IMG/VR virus record: IMGVR_UViG_3300021962_000076
Span: 1 to 64,000 of that record
DNA: 64,000 nt
Direction: 5' to 3' (one strand)
Origin: a virus
Below are positions 44,370-52,193 of the stretch, in pieces. Positions within the stretch are counted from its first letter, which is position 1. Each line of letters opens with the position of its first letter. Both the position numbers and the translations under genes were made by a program. The notes under the pieces were generated by a model. It searched no databases, was not told where the DNA came from, and saw only the letters and a list, made by a program, of their open reading frames with translations.

Positions 44370-44946
44370 AATAATAGAGTCAAATAAGACATCAACAAAT
44401 ATTAAAAAACAGATTGTACTCACTCACACATCAATTAATGTTAAGTCTTACTTAAAATCCTTAAAATTAAGACATTTTGGTAACTATGATAAAATACCAA
44501 ATTATGTAATAACAAAAGAAGGTTACATTTTAAATACATTAGAAGATAATCAATACAGTAATTTACTAAGCCAAAAACTGATAAATTCTAAATCAATTAC
44601 AATATCATTAGAGAATTTAGGATGGTTAGAAAAAGAACCATTAAAAAATTACCACATTAACTGGATTGGTGATATTTATAAAGAAAAAGTTTTTGAAAAG
44701 AAATGGAGAGAAAAGTTTTTTTGGGATCCATATACTGAAAAACAAATTGATAGTTTAGTTTTTTTATGTAAAAAATTATGTAAAAACTATAAAATAGATT
44801 TAAAAAGTATTGGACATAACACTAAAATAAAAGGAACAGAATCTTTTAATGGAATTATATGTAGATCTAATTTTGATGAAACAAAAACAGATTTAAGTCC
44901 AGCATTTGATTTTGAATTATTTGAAAAAAAATTAACAAATGAGTAA
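44353..44946 (+). CDS. N-acetylmuramoyl-L-alanine amidase (Amidase_2-like endolysin)
   Basis: 197 residues. QIVLTHTSIN gives the first zinc His (H25), NYVITKEGYIL the beta hairpin, SITISLENLGWL the second core strand, DPYTEKQIDSLVFLCKKLCK the long helix, GHNTKIKG the second His (H155), and KTDLSPAFDF (D180) replaces the usual KxDPGP. This matches the Amidase_2/T7-lysozyme layout. It would cut the amide bond between muramic acid and the stem peptide. No signal peptide, so release needs a holin. Divergent but convincing. Confidence 0.75.
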   Translation: MEIINKIIESNKTSTNIKKQIVLTHTSINVKSYLKSLKLRHFGNYDKIPNYVITKEGYILNTLEDNQYSNLLSQKLINSKSITISLENLGWLEKEPLKNYHINWIGDIYKEKVFEKKWREKFFWDPYTEKQIDSLVFLCKKLCKNYKIDLKSIGHNTKIKGTESFNGIICRSNFDETKTDLSPAFDFELFEKKLTNE

Positions 44947-45568
44947 TTACGAAGAAATTAAAAAATTATTAAAAGCATCTAAAAGTATGCTATCAAATAG
45001 TAAAACAATAAACGAAAATAGAGTTATTGGTAGTAAGTATGGTATTATTTTAGAACAACCATTAGATGTTGAGGAGCCAAATAATATAACTAAAAAAGAT
45101 AATCCGTATGATAGTATTGAAAACGAAATTAAAAAAGATGAATACGAAACCGCGGACTCTAAAAATACTGAAAAAGACATAAAAAAAGATAAGAAAAAAG
45201 GTTATAGAATTTCTGGTGGTTTATTTTATATACATGGTAAAACAAATAAGGATTTACAATTAACAACAGATGATAAAACCGCCTTCCAAGAAAGTATGGA
45301 TGAGTTTGTAAATGAAGTAGCAGAAATTGTCGATTTTAATAAGTTAAATCTATATCCAAATAATGTAGAGTGGTCTGGAAAAATAACAGAGTACGACATT
45401 GAATTCTTTTTTTCTATTGGTGAAAATAATGGTGTTTATATTAATGGAACAATGATGAAAGTTGACGATGAATTCTTAGATATGATGAATAAGTTAAAAA
45501 CTTATTATGAAAAATTTAAGACTAAATGGTCTAAAATTATTGCATCAAGAAAAAAAACTAAAGAATAA
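44939..45568 (+). CDS. Unknown protein in lysis region
   Basis: 209 residues: Lys/Glu-rich disordered middle (NTEKDIKKDKKKG), then a folded C-terminal part (GYRISGGLFYIHGKTNKDLQ, LYPNNVEWSGKITEYDIEFF). 8-nt overlap with the amidase gene and a one-base overlap with the next. No family recognised. Confidence 0.55.
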   Translation: MSNYEEIKKLLKASKSMLSNSKTINENRVIGSKYGIILEQPLDVEEPNNITKKDNPYDSIENEIKKDEYETADSKNTEKDIKKDKKKGYRISGGLFYIHGKTNKDLQLTTDDKTAFQESMDEFVNEVAEIVDFNKLNLYPNNVEWSGKITEYDIEFFFSIGENNGVYINGTMMKVDDEFLDMMNKLKTYYEKFKTKWSKIIASRKKTKE

Positions 45569-45921
45569 TGAAAACCTTTTTTTTAAAATATATTAAAGAA
45601 ATTTTATTAGTTGTATTAACACTACTTATTGTTTTTTTATTATATCTAATTTTTAAACCAACTAATGATAAGTCAGAATTATTACAGTATAAATTAGAAC
45701 AATTAGACAACTCAATAAATAGTTTAAAATTAGACCAAAAAAGACTAACAGACTCAATAGTATCATATAAAAATGATATAAACAAAATTGATGGTAAGCT
45801 TGAAGTAATTAAAAATAAGAAATCAACTGTTAATAACTTTTATAGTGAAAAGAATGGTGAGATTGAAAACTCAACCAATAAACAATTAGATAGCTTATTT
45901 AGAAAAAGATATAATTATTAA
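45568..45921 (+). CDS. Membrane-anchored coiled-coil protein (i-spanin candidate)
   Basis: 117 residues: N-terminal membrane helix (EILLVVLTLLIVFLLYLIF) followed by heptad-rich coiled coil (LDNSINSLKLDQKRLTDSIV). This is the classic Rz-like inner-membrane spanin layout. Located after the amidase and 1 nt before a signal-peptide protein that could be its partner. Confidence 0.55.
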   Translation: MKTFFLKYIKEILLVVLTLLIVFLLYLIFKPTNDKSELLQYKLEQLDNSINSLKLDQKRLTDSIVSYKNDINKIDGKLEVIKNKKSTVNNFYSEKNGEIENSTNKQLDSLFRKRYNY

Positions 45922-45922
45922 T

Positions 45923-46339
45923 ATGAAAGGAATTCTAATAATATTATTTTGTTTTTTTACTGGAAATGTATTTACCCAGGATACAAGTAAAACCATAATT
46001 AAAGTTGACGACATTTGTATACCAAATAATATTGCAAAGGAGATTTTAAAAGACTTAAATGACTTAGATAGACTTAAAGAGATTGAGAAATTAAACAATG
46101 AGGAAATCCAAACTCTAGAAGAAAAAATAAAAAAACAAGAGTTAATTATTTTAGCTCTAGAAGAGAAGAACAAGAATAGTGAGTTAATTATTAGTAAAAC
46201 TGAAGAAAAAGTTACATTAATTGACGAAGATAATAAAGAGCTAAGAAAACAAAATAAAAAACTTAGAATAAAAAATACAGTAATTGAGATTTTTACTGGT
46301 GTCGCTATTGGCACAATGATCATACTACAAATTTTTTAA
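45923..46339 (+). CDS. Secreted coiled-coil protein with C-terminal membrane helix
   Basis: 138 residues: signal peptide-like start (GILIILFCFFTGNVFTQ), coiled coil of about 80 residues (LEEKIKKQELIILALEEKNK), and a C-terminal hydrophobic segment (IEIFTGVAIGTMIILQIF). This could bridge the periplasm as a unimolecular or partner spanin. No lipobox cysteine at the signal cleavage region, so not an o-spanin lipoprotein. Confidence 0.55.
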   Translation: MKGILIILFCFFTGNVFTQDTSKTIIKVDDICIPNNIAKEILKDLNDLDRLKEIEKLNNEEIQTLEEKIKKQELIILALEEKNKNSELIISKTEEKVTLIDEDNKELRKQNKKLRIKNTVIEIFTGVAIGTMIILQIF

Positions 46340-46341
46340 AT

Positions 46342-46590
46342 ATGGCATTAACAAATACAGATAAAAAAGAAATTGAAGCCATAACTCGTAGGGAGATACG
46401 AGACTTTTTTAATTCAAATACTGCAAAACAGTTTGAAGATAAATTGGTTGATAGAATAAAAAAAGAAATGGGTAGAAATGGTAAATTAAACGATGATATT
46501 AAAGATTTAATTATAAAATCGTTTAGAGAATTTTATACAATAATGTACCAGCAAAGGAGTTTCTGGGAGTCAAAATTTAAAGGACTATGA
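46342..46590 (+). CDS. Unknown small helical protein
   Basis: 82 residues, helical and charged (KKEIEAITRREIRDFFNSNT, then FEDKLVDRIKKEMG). I have seen this type in other Bacteroidota phages near structural genes, without function. Its stop overlaps the next ATG. Confidence 0.6.
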   Translation: MALTNTDKKEIEAITRREIRDFFNSNTAKQFEDKLVDRIKKEMGRNGKLNDDIKDLIIKSFREFYTIMYQQRSFWESKFKGL

Positions 46591-47309
46591 CTATTCTTGA
46601 AAACTTTAAAGACGCACTAAATAAAGCATTTTTTGAAGCTGGTGTACTAGGTATTGACGCGGCGAATGCTAAAAAAGATTTTTTAGGTGAAGAAAGTGAT
46701 TTTGACTCATTAAATTTTTTAACATATCTAAATGATGTGGACGACATCTTTAAAGTTTTAAAACTTGTAAAGAATAAAAAATTATCAAATAATAAAATTA
46801 AAGATGAAATTAGAAAACTTTTAAAAGATCCAGAAGATTTAAATAAGTTTTTAAAATCAGTATTAAATGTTTATAAAACAAATAAAGAAAAACCAAAAAA
46901 AGAAGAAAATAAAGAGGCAACAGGCACCGGAGCAAGTTCTGGATCTTTTGAACCTCTTTTTGGTGGTGATATGTCTAAAGATGATATAAAAAAAACTGAA
47001 ACTAAGGAAGCCACGGGATCAGCATCATCCGGACAATACTCAACGAATAAAATTTGGGCCAAATCAACAAGTAAGAAAGACTGGAGAGGAAGAGCTAAAA
47101 CACAAATTCCTGGTGGAAAATTTGTCCAGGTTAAAAAAAAATGTAAAAAATTCCCTTATTGTAATCAAGGAGATATTAATGCGGTTAATATTTTTGAGAA
47201 TCAAACACTAATGACTGTTATTGAAACCACAGCTAGAAAGTATGGAATAACAAAAAATAAAGTTATTGATATTATTATTAATGAAATTAAGATAAATACT
47301 AAAAACTAA
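46587..47309 (+). CDS. Unknown protein with duplicated EATG..SSG motif
   Basis: 240 residues. Helical N-terminal half. The middle has two copies of a short motif: EATGTGASSGSFEPLFGGD at about 112-130 and EATGSASSGQYSTNKIWAK at about 142-160. The C-terminal 50 residues have CKKFPYC and a helical end with a ribbon-helix-like look. The duplicated flexible motif could be a processing or docking site. Function unknown; 22 nt before the next gene. Confidence 0.55.
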   Translation: MTILENFKDALNKAFFEAGVLGIDAANAKKDFLGEESDFDSLNFLTYLNDVDDIFKVLKLVKNKKLSNNKIKDEIRKLLKDPEDLNKFLKSVLNVYKTNKEKPKKEENKEATGTGASSGSFEPLFGGDMSKDDIKKTETKEATGSASSGQYSTNKIWAKSTSKKDWRGRAKTQIPGGKFVQVKKKCKKFPYCNQGDINAVNIFENQTLMTVIETTARKYGITKNKVIDIIINEIKINTKN

Positions 47310-47310
47310 A

Positions 47311-47318
47311 TATTTATA
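47311..47318 (+). promoter_or_regulatory. TATTTATA element before 408-residue gene
   Basis: TATTTATA 13 nt before the ATG at 47332, the same spacing as at 43182. Confidence 0.45.
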
Positions 47319-47331
47319 ATAAAAAATTATT

Positions 47332-48558
47332 ATGAAAGATATTGAAAATTATATAAGAGGTATTAAAAATAGACTAATCAATGAAACTATCGACTCTAAG
47401 GTTGATGAGATTCTAGAAAAATTAAATAGTGATGAATTTGATTATGTTGCCGAGGGAAATCTTTGTGAGTGTGGAGGATCTATTTATGAAAACGAATGTA
47501 TTGAGTGTGGTAAAATGTATGAAGACGATTGTATGGAGTGTGGTGGTAAAAAATTAGACATTCTAGAATTAGAAGACCCAAGTTGGTTTGAAGAAACTGA
47601 CGACATAATACGAAGTAATCGTTTTAGTAAAGACAAATACGATAAATGGAATCTTAAAGGTAAAAAACATCACAATAAAAAACGTCAAAAATATGATGAT
47701 AAAGATGAAGATGAAATCTTATTTGATTTAGAAATAGACGAAGATGATATGGGAGAAGGAAACGCTTTTGGATATAAATTAAAAAAAGCTAGAGAGGATG
47801 GTGATGATGAGTTTGAACTTGGTGGAAGAAAGATTCGTGTTACAAACGAGTCTATACTATATAGTCTTTCAGATGAGAAAGGTAGTGAATTATTTACCGA
47901 GGATGAAGTCATTGATTTGATAGAGAGTATTGTTAATGAAGAAAATGTAAAATCTAACATTAAAAAAGGTGTTACACCAGTTGGTTTAGCAACATATGAA
48001 AAAGCACACAAAGGGTCTAAAAAGGAAAATGATGAGTATTTAAATTCTGTTGTAAAAAAACTAAAAGATTATTTAAAAGATGGGTCAAAAGGTGACTTTG
48101 AAATGGACCCAAAGAAATTCCCAAAGGGTAATGGCGAGTTAGAAAAAATGAAAACTAAAAAATACACAATGTCAGATGATGGTAAAGAATTTTTAGACGA
48201 TTTTATGCACCCAGGAATGGAAGACCTTGTACCTGACGAGATTCAATACGATGAAGATTGGGTTGATGATTTAATTGGCGGTGCTTCTAGAACTGGAAAT
48301 AATTCAGAGTGGGCAAATGGTGAAGAAACAGATTTAGGCGAAAAACTAAATAAAAAGAGAAAAACTAAAAAATTCCATAACGCAAAAATGATGGCCTATA
48401 GAAAATCACCACAACCAGTTACAGATGGTACCGGTGAAAATAGTGGAAGTGGTGTGAATATTAAAGTTGAAAACACAAACGAGAAACAAAAACAAAAACT
48501 AAATGAAGAATTTAGTAGAATTCAACAACTAATGGGATATACAAAAAAGACACAATAA
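47332..48558 (+). CDS. Acidic protein with triple Cys-pair zinc finger and LMGY end
   Basis: 408 residues. Residues about 44-70 contain CECGG, CIECGK and CMECGG in tandem, probably one or two zinc sites. The body is highly charged (DDKDEDEILFDLEIDEDD) with KKGVTPVGLATYEKAHKG. The end, EEFSRIQQLMGYTKKTQ, has an LMGY tail that recurs in phage proteins associated with heads, as I remember. A scaffold-like or packaged protein is possible. A terminator with embedded promoter follows. Confidence 0.55.
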   Translation: MKDIENYIRGIKNRLINETIDSKVDEILEKLNSDEFDYVAEGNLCECGGSIYENECIECGKMYEDDCMECGGKKLDILELEDPSWFEETDDIIRSNRFSKDKYDKWNLKGKKHHNKKRQKYDDKDEDEILFDLEIDEDDMGEGNAFGYKLKKAREDGDDEFELGGRKIRVTNESILYSLSDEKGSELFTEDEVIDLIESIVNEENVKSNIKKGVTPVGLATYEKAHKGSKKENDEYLNSVVKKLKDYLKDGSKGDFEMDPKKFPKGNGELEKMKTKKYTMSDDGKEFLDDFMHPGMEDLVPDEIQYDEDWVDDLIGGASRTGNNSEWANGEETDLGEKLNKKRKTKKFHNAKMMAYRKSPQPVTDGTGENSGSGVNIKVENTNEKQKQKLNEEFSRIQQLMGYTKKTQ

Positions 48559-48582
48559 TTTACTTAAAATAAATCTTATATT

Positions 48583-48626
48583 ATTATTCTCCATAGATAG
48601 ATATATTTATGGAGAATAATTTTTTT
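48583..48626 (+). terminator. Intrinsic terminator whose loop holds a TATTTAT element
   Basis: ATTATTCTCCATA (48583-48595) and TATGGAGAATAAT (48608-48620) form a perfect 13-bp stem with a 12-nt loop, followed by a run of seven T. The right arm and T run also encode the first residues of the next gene. Confidence 0.85.
48604..48611 (+). promoter_or_regulatory. TATTTATG element inside terminator loop
   Basis: TATTTATG spans the end of the hairpin loop and the ATG at 48609. RNA started here would lack the left arm and escape the terminator. Confidence 0.4.
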
Positions 48627-49097
48627 AACTACATTACAAACCCATTAAGTAAAGATGAGGTTGATGTTTGGTTTAAATCTAATAATATTATTTTTGAAAA
48701 ACTAGAATTATATTTTGATTTTTCATATAGTTTATATAGTATAATATATAATACGTATCTTGGTGAATCAGAGATAAATCAAAAACAAAGTGTTATTATG
48801 TCAGATAATGACAATATTAACCATTTTAATTGGTGTTGGAAAAAAAACATAGAAAATTTTAAAAAAGAAAATATTTCATTTAATAAAGAAGGATCACACT
48901 ATCTATATTTTAAAGATTTTTTTAATGAAATTTTTTATAGTCCAGAAAAAAAAGAGTTTAAAGAAACTATTGATAAATTTTTACTAGACATATTTAGTTT
49001 AGACACTAACTTTAGTAAATCAGACTTGGATTTATTATTAACAATTTATAAATCTTTGGACTTAAATATGACGTATATATCTTTACATAAAAATTAA
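48609..49097 (+). CDS. Unknown acidic protein
   Basis: 162 residues, Asn/Phe/Asp-rich and helical-looking (ENNFFNYITNPLSKDEVDVW). The start codon lies in the right arm of the preceding terminator; no later Met is close, so the start stands. Not recognised. Confidence 0.55.
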   Translation: MENNFFNYITNPLSKDEVDVWFKSNNIIFEKLELYFDFSYSLYSIIYNTYLGESEINQKQSVIMSDNDNINHFNWCWKKNIENFKKENISFNKEGSHYLYFKDFFNEIFYSPEKKEFKETIDKFLLDIFSLDTNFSKSDLDLLLTIYKSLDLNMTYISLHKN

Positions 49098-49137
49098 TTT
49101 TTTTATTATATAACAAATAAACAATAAATTTTATAAT

Positions 49138-49308
49138 ATGAAAACTTTAGAAGAAATTAAAAATATGGTAGACACACTAACTGTCGATGTTACTAAATTT
49201 TATGGTGGTAATAATTCCGCTGGGACTAGAGCTAGAAAAGACGCACAGGAATTAACTAAACTACTAAAACAACTTAGATCTGAAATCCTAGATGAGAGAA
49301 AGAAATAA
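49138..49308 (+). CDS. Histone H1-like (Hc1-type) DNA-binding mini-protein
   Basis: 56 residues. The order is a helix MKTLEEIKNMVDTLTVDV, then FYGGNNSAGTRARKDAQEL and a second helix KLLKQLRSEILDERKK. The G-N-x-(A/S)-A-G-T-R-A-R-K core is the signature of the short histone H1-like proteins of Bacteroidota, which compact DNA. In a phage it could bind host or packaged DNA. The next ATG overlaps its stop. Upstream 40 nt are AT-rich without a clear element. Confidence 0.78.
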   Translation: MKTLEEIKNMVDTLTVDVTKFYGGNNSAGTRARKDAQELTKLLKQLRSEILDERKK

Positions 49309-49493
49309 TGGTAGATATTAAAAATATATTTTTATTTGTTTTTATATTCACTTTATTAGTGTGTATTAGGAATATTGTAATATTGTTTATATCGATATTT
49401 AAAACACCACCAAAACAAGTTAAATATACTAATAAAGAAATTATATATATAGGACTTAGTATTTCATATATAATAACCTACTTACTAAATTAA
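49308..49493 (+). CDS. Small membrane protein, two helices
   Basis: 61 residues with hydrophobic stretches IFLFVFIFTLLVCIRNIVIL and IIYIGLSISYIITYLL joined by a basic loop. Starts on the stop codon of the H1-like gene. Function unknown. Confidence 0.55.
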   Translation: MVDIKNIFLFVFIFTLLVCIRNIVILFISIFKTPPKQVKYTNKEIIYIGLSISYIITYLLN

Positions 49494-49498
49494 TAATT

Positions 49499-49927
49499 AT
49501 GACATTTTACGAAGAAATTGAACTAGTATATCCATACTTAGTTTCTATTAGAAAACTAAAAGAATATCTTAGTTTTGATATCGAATTCCCTGAGAAGTGG
49601 AGAATACCAAAAAAATATATAAATGAGGATAAGTTTGTTAAACAGGAAAAACAAAATCCAGGTAAAAACCTAGTTTCTTTTGTATCGGAGTTAAAAGAAG
49701 ATGAGTTAAATTTAACTGTTGAGAACATAAAAAAGATTATAAATTTTAACAAAGAGATAGAACAGAAAGAAGCGCTATTTTCAAACAAAGTAGAGGAATT
49801 AAAAAAGATATTTGAATTGCAAGATATTGGTAGTTTAAAGACTCTAAAGTTTGAAATAAACGAATTTAATTTACAACTTGAAAATGATGAACAAGTCGGA
49901 GAACCAGATGAACTTACTAAAGAGTGA
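49499..49927 (+). CDS. Unknown protein with coiled-coil end
   Basis: 142 residues; N-terminal YEEIELVYPYLVSIRKLKEY, then IEFPEKWRIPKKYI, then a helical, coiled-coil C-terminus. I remember this arrangement from other marine-type phages as a conserved hypothetical. Overlaps the next gene by 20 nt. Confidence 0.6.
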   Translation: MTFYEEIELVYPYLVSIRKLKEYLSFDIEFPEKWRIPKKYINEDKFVKQEKQNPGKNLVSFVSELKEDELNLTVENIKKIINFNKEIEQKEALFSNKVEELKKIFELQDIGSLKTLKFEINEFNLQLENDEQVGEPDELTKE

Positions 49928-50072
49928 ATTCAAAAAGGACCAAGAAGATTTAGAACGAGAAAAAAACGAGTTAATAGACAAAATAAAAAAATATAAAAAA
50001 GAGGATATCTTACCTAAAAAGGTTAAAATAAGTTTATGGGAGAGAATAAAAATGATTTTAATACCAAATTAA
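49908..50072 (+). CDS. Unknown small coiled-coil protein
   Basis: 54 residues from the ATG at 49908; earlier in-frame starts at 49884 and 49887 are possible. Strongly charged helix (KKDQEDLEREKNELIDKIKK) followed by SLWERIKMILIPN. Overlaps both neighbours. Confidence 0.45.
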   Translation: MNLLKSEFKKDQEDLEREKNELIDKIKKYKKEDILPKKVKISLWERIKMILIPN

Positions 50073-50365
50073 TTGATTTAGCAGAAATCGTTGATAAGAC
50101 ACAAAATGTATTTCCAAATAGTAAATCTGTAATTCTCTATGAAATGAGTCAAAATGAGTTCAATTATGTTAAATCAAACTTTCAGAATGTTAAAGTCGAT
50201 CAGACGCAGATTTCAATAGAAATCTCAAATACAGAAATTGTTTTTATATTAGAAAACTCATATAAAATAGAAAATAAAGTAGAAGAGTTAGTTGTTGAAA
50301 AACCTAAACAAAAAAAAAGTAGATTTTTTAAAAGATGGTTTAAAAAATTTAATTTAATTTTTTAA
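50036..50365 (+). CDS. Unknown small protein
   Basis: 109 residues with a basic end (KKSRFFKRWFKKFN). Overlaps the preceding gene by 37 nt and the convergent minus-strand gene by 17 nt. The shared end is an A6/T6 inverted repeat that could work as a weak bidirectional terminator. Not recognised. Confidence 0.5.
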   Translation: MGENKNDFNTKLIDLAEIVDKTQNVFPNSKSVILYEMSQNEFNYVKSNFQNVKVDQTQISIEISNTEIVFILENSYKIENKVEELVVEKPKQKKSRFFKRWFKKFNLIF

Positions 50366-50999
50366 ATTTTGTTGATTTACGATATAGACTACTTTTTGAA
50401 AATCCATTCTTACTTAACAAATCATATAGGTATTTTTTTTGGTCACTACTAGAGTCCTTAACTATGATACTATCAATACGACCATTGGATATCATATAGT
50501 TTTCTAAAACATCTAAAAATCTATCACAATCAAATTCTGTTTTTAGTGAAAAAATATTAAAATTATTTTCGTTTTGAACTATCACCTTATTGTTTAATTT
50601 TGATATTAGTTTTACACTTCCTTTAGGTAGGTATAGCCTATTAAATTGGGTGATTGTTATTTTTTTATTTTTTTGTAAATCATATATTAACTCCTCAACT
50701 GAATAACTATTAATTTTTATGATGTTGTAATCCGGACTATCCAGTTGAATCCTATTTTGACGACCAAACTCATCTTTAGCAAAATAAGTATAATTTTTAT
50801 TAACTCTAACTGACTCCAATAAACCAAGTTCGAAACTACACAATTCACCATTCTCAACCATCTTACCAAAAATAGGACTATTATTTATTTTATCATCAAA
50901 AAAAGTTGTAGCCCTATCTTTAGTTATAAATTTCTTTATTATTTTTTTCTTTTCTTTATTCTTAAATAGAACAATTATATAGTTATATTTTGATTCCAT
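50349..50999 (-). CDS. Unknown protein (minus strand)
   Basis: 216 residues, basic N-terminus (FKNKEKKKIIKKFITKDRAT), then mixed alpha/beta. GELCSFELGLLE and YFAKDEFGRQNRI are distinctive and I associate them with unnamed phage proteins. Preceded by a TATTTATT element 29 nt upstream. Divergent from DnaJ. Confidence 0.6.
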   Translation of the reverse strand: MESKYNYIIVLFKNKEKKKIIKKFITKDRATTFFDDKINNSPIFGKMVENGELCSFELGLLESVRVNKNYTYFAKDEFGRQNRIQLDSPDYNIIKINSYSVEELIYDLQKNKKITITQFNRLYLPKGSVKLISKLNNKVIVQNENNFNIFSLKTEFDCDRFLDVLENYMISNGRIDSIIVKDSSSDQKKYLYDLLSKNGFSKSSLYRKSTKFKKLN

Positions 51000-51028
51000 A
51001 AATTAAAGTATAATTTAGTATTCGTTTA

Positions 51029-51036
51029 AATAAATA
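51029..51036 (-). promoter_or_regulatory. TATTTATT element for minus-strand 50999 gene
   Basis: Reads TATTTATT on the minus strand, 29 nt before the ATG at 50999, in the 43-nt gap shared with DnaJ. Confidence 0.35.
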
Positions 51037-51042
51037 TTCCAT

Positions 51043-51966
51043 ATGAATCAGGACAACTATTATAAAATATTAGACGTTGAAGAAAACGCCACACAAGATG
51101 AAATAAAAAAGGCTTATAGAAAACTAGCTAGAGAAACACATCCTGATAAAGGTGGTGATGAGGAGTTATTTAAGAAAATTTCATTAGCTTATGACACAAT
51201 TGGAGATGAAAACAAAAGAAAAGAATACGACATACAACAAAAAAACCCATTTGGTGGTGGTAACTTTAATGATATTTTTAGTAGTTTTTTTGGGGGTAGT
51301 TTTAACAATAGATCCGAACCAGTAAGGCACACAACAACAATTAATTTAAGTATTGGAGCAATAGAAGCATATAACGCAGGTAAAAAAACCATAAATTACA
51401 AAAGAAAAAAAATGTGTGACACCTGCAGTGGTGGTGGTGGTGATAAAAAAACGTGTAATATATGTAATGGGCAAGGACAAATTAGAAGACAAATAAATAT
51501 GGGCGGTTTTGCGCAAATAATCGCAACAGAATGTCCAACGTGTTATGGGTCTGGACAAATAATATATAACCCATGTTTCGTTTGTAATGGTAATGGAAAT
51601 AATGATGAAATTAAAAGTATTGATGTTAATTTACCAAACGACATTGATGAAGGTCAATTTTTAAGATTAAAAGGTTTGGGCGATTTTAAAAATGGTAATT
51701 ATGGCGACTTACTTGTTAGAATTAACATTACCAAAGAAAATGATTTTAGTAAATTTGGTGCTAATTTAGTATATGATTTATATCTAGATTTAGAAAAAAT
51801 AAATAAAGAAACATTTACTATCCCACACCCAAGTGGAGATCTAACGATTAAATTCCCAAAGTTAATAGATACATCAAAACCATTAAGAGTTAAAGGTAAG
51901 GGATTTAAAAATCAAACAACCGGGGATCTAATTATTAATCAATATTTAAAGTATTATAGAGATTAA
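51043..51966 (+). CDS. dnaJ: DnaJ co-chaperone (type I)
   Basis: 307 residues. The J domain has the HPD motif (33-35). A Gly/Phe region (PFGGGNFNDIFSSFFGG) follows. Four zinc-binding CxxCxGxG units sit at C125/C128, C138/C141, C164/C167 and C178/C181. Two C-terminal beta domains with DIDEGQFLRLKGLGD and LRVKGKGF complete it. It is shorter than E. coli DnaJ (376) mainly at the C-terminus, without the dimerisation tail. It would recruit the host DnaK for folding or disassembly. No DnaK in the window. Start ATG is 43 nt from the divergent gene. Confidence 0.92.
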   Translation: MNQDNYYKILDVEENATQDEIKKAYRKLARETHPDKGGDEELFKKISLAYDTIGDENKRKEYDIQQKNPFGGGNFNDIFSSFFGGSFNNRSEPVRHTTTINLSIGAIEAYNAGKKTINYKRKKMCDTCSGGGGDKKTCNICNGQGQIRRQINMGGFAQIIATECPTCYGSGQIIYNPCFVCNGNGNNDEIKSIDVNLPNDIDEGQFLRLKGLGDFKNGNYGDLLVRINITKENDFSKFGANLVYDLYLDLEKINKETFTIPHPSGDLTIKFPKLIDTSKPLRVKGKGFKNQTTGDLIINQYLKYYRD

Positions 51967-52112
51967 AAGTAAAACATGATGTCTTTTATTAGACTAATCA
52001 AACCATATATTGATAAAAACAAAAATATTACGCCAGTTATAAAAACAAAATTTTTAGTCTTAACAATACCTCTAGTTGTCCCACATGTTTTACATCTTTT
52101 ATTATTTTCCAT
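51963..52112 (-). CDS. Zinc-motif small membrane protein (minus strand)
   Basis: 49 residues. RCKTCGTTRGIVKTKNF (CxxC) followed by one membrane helix (FVFITGVIFLFLSIYGLISL). Its stop overlaps the DnaJ stop by 4 nt. The opposite strand has a 50-residue frame here, but the CxxC plus helix arrangement looks more protein-like. The minus-strand leader contains TATATTTTTATATATGG, one T longer than the usual element. Confidence 0.55.
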   Translation of the reverse strand: MENNKRCKTCGTTRGIVKTKNFVFITGVIFLFLSIYGLISLIKDIMFYF

Positions 52113-52170
52113 ATATAAAAATATATAAGTTCTTATTTTTTTTTAAACTATATTTTTTATTAATATATAA

Positions 52171-52178
52171 TATTTATT
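52171..52178 (+). promoter_or_regulatory. TATTTATT element before LRR gene
   Basis: TATTTATT 15 nt before the ATG at 52194. Confidence 0.4.
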
Positions 52179-52193
52179 ATAAAAACATAATTT

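Noticed and set aside
51976-52128. Plus-strand 50-codon frame after DnaJ
   Set aside because: The overlapping minus-strand frame encodes a CxxC motif plus one membrane helix and looks more like a real protein.
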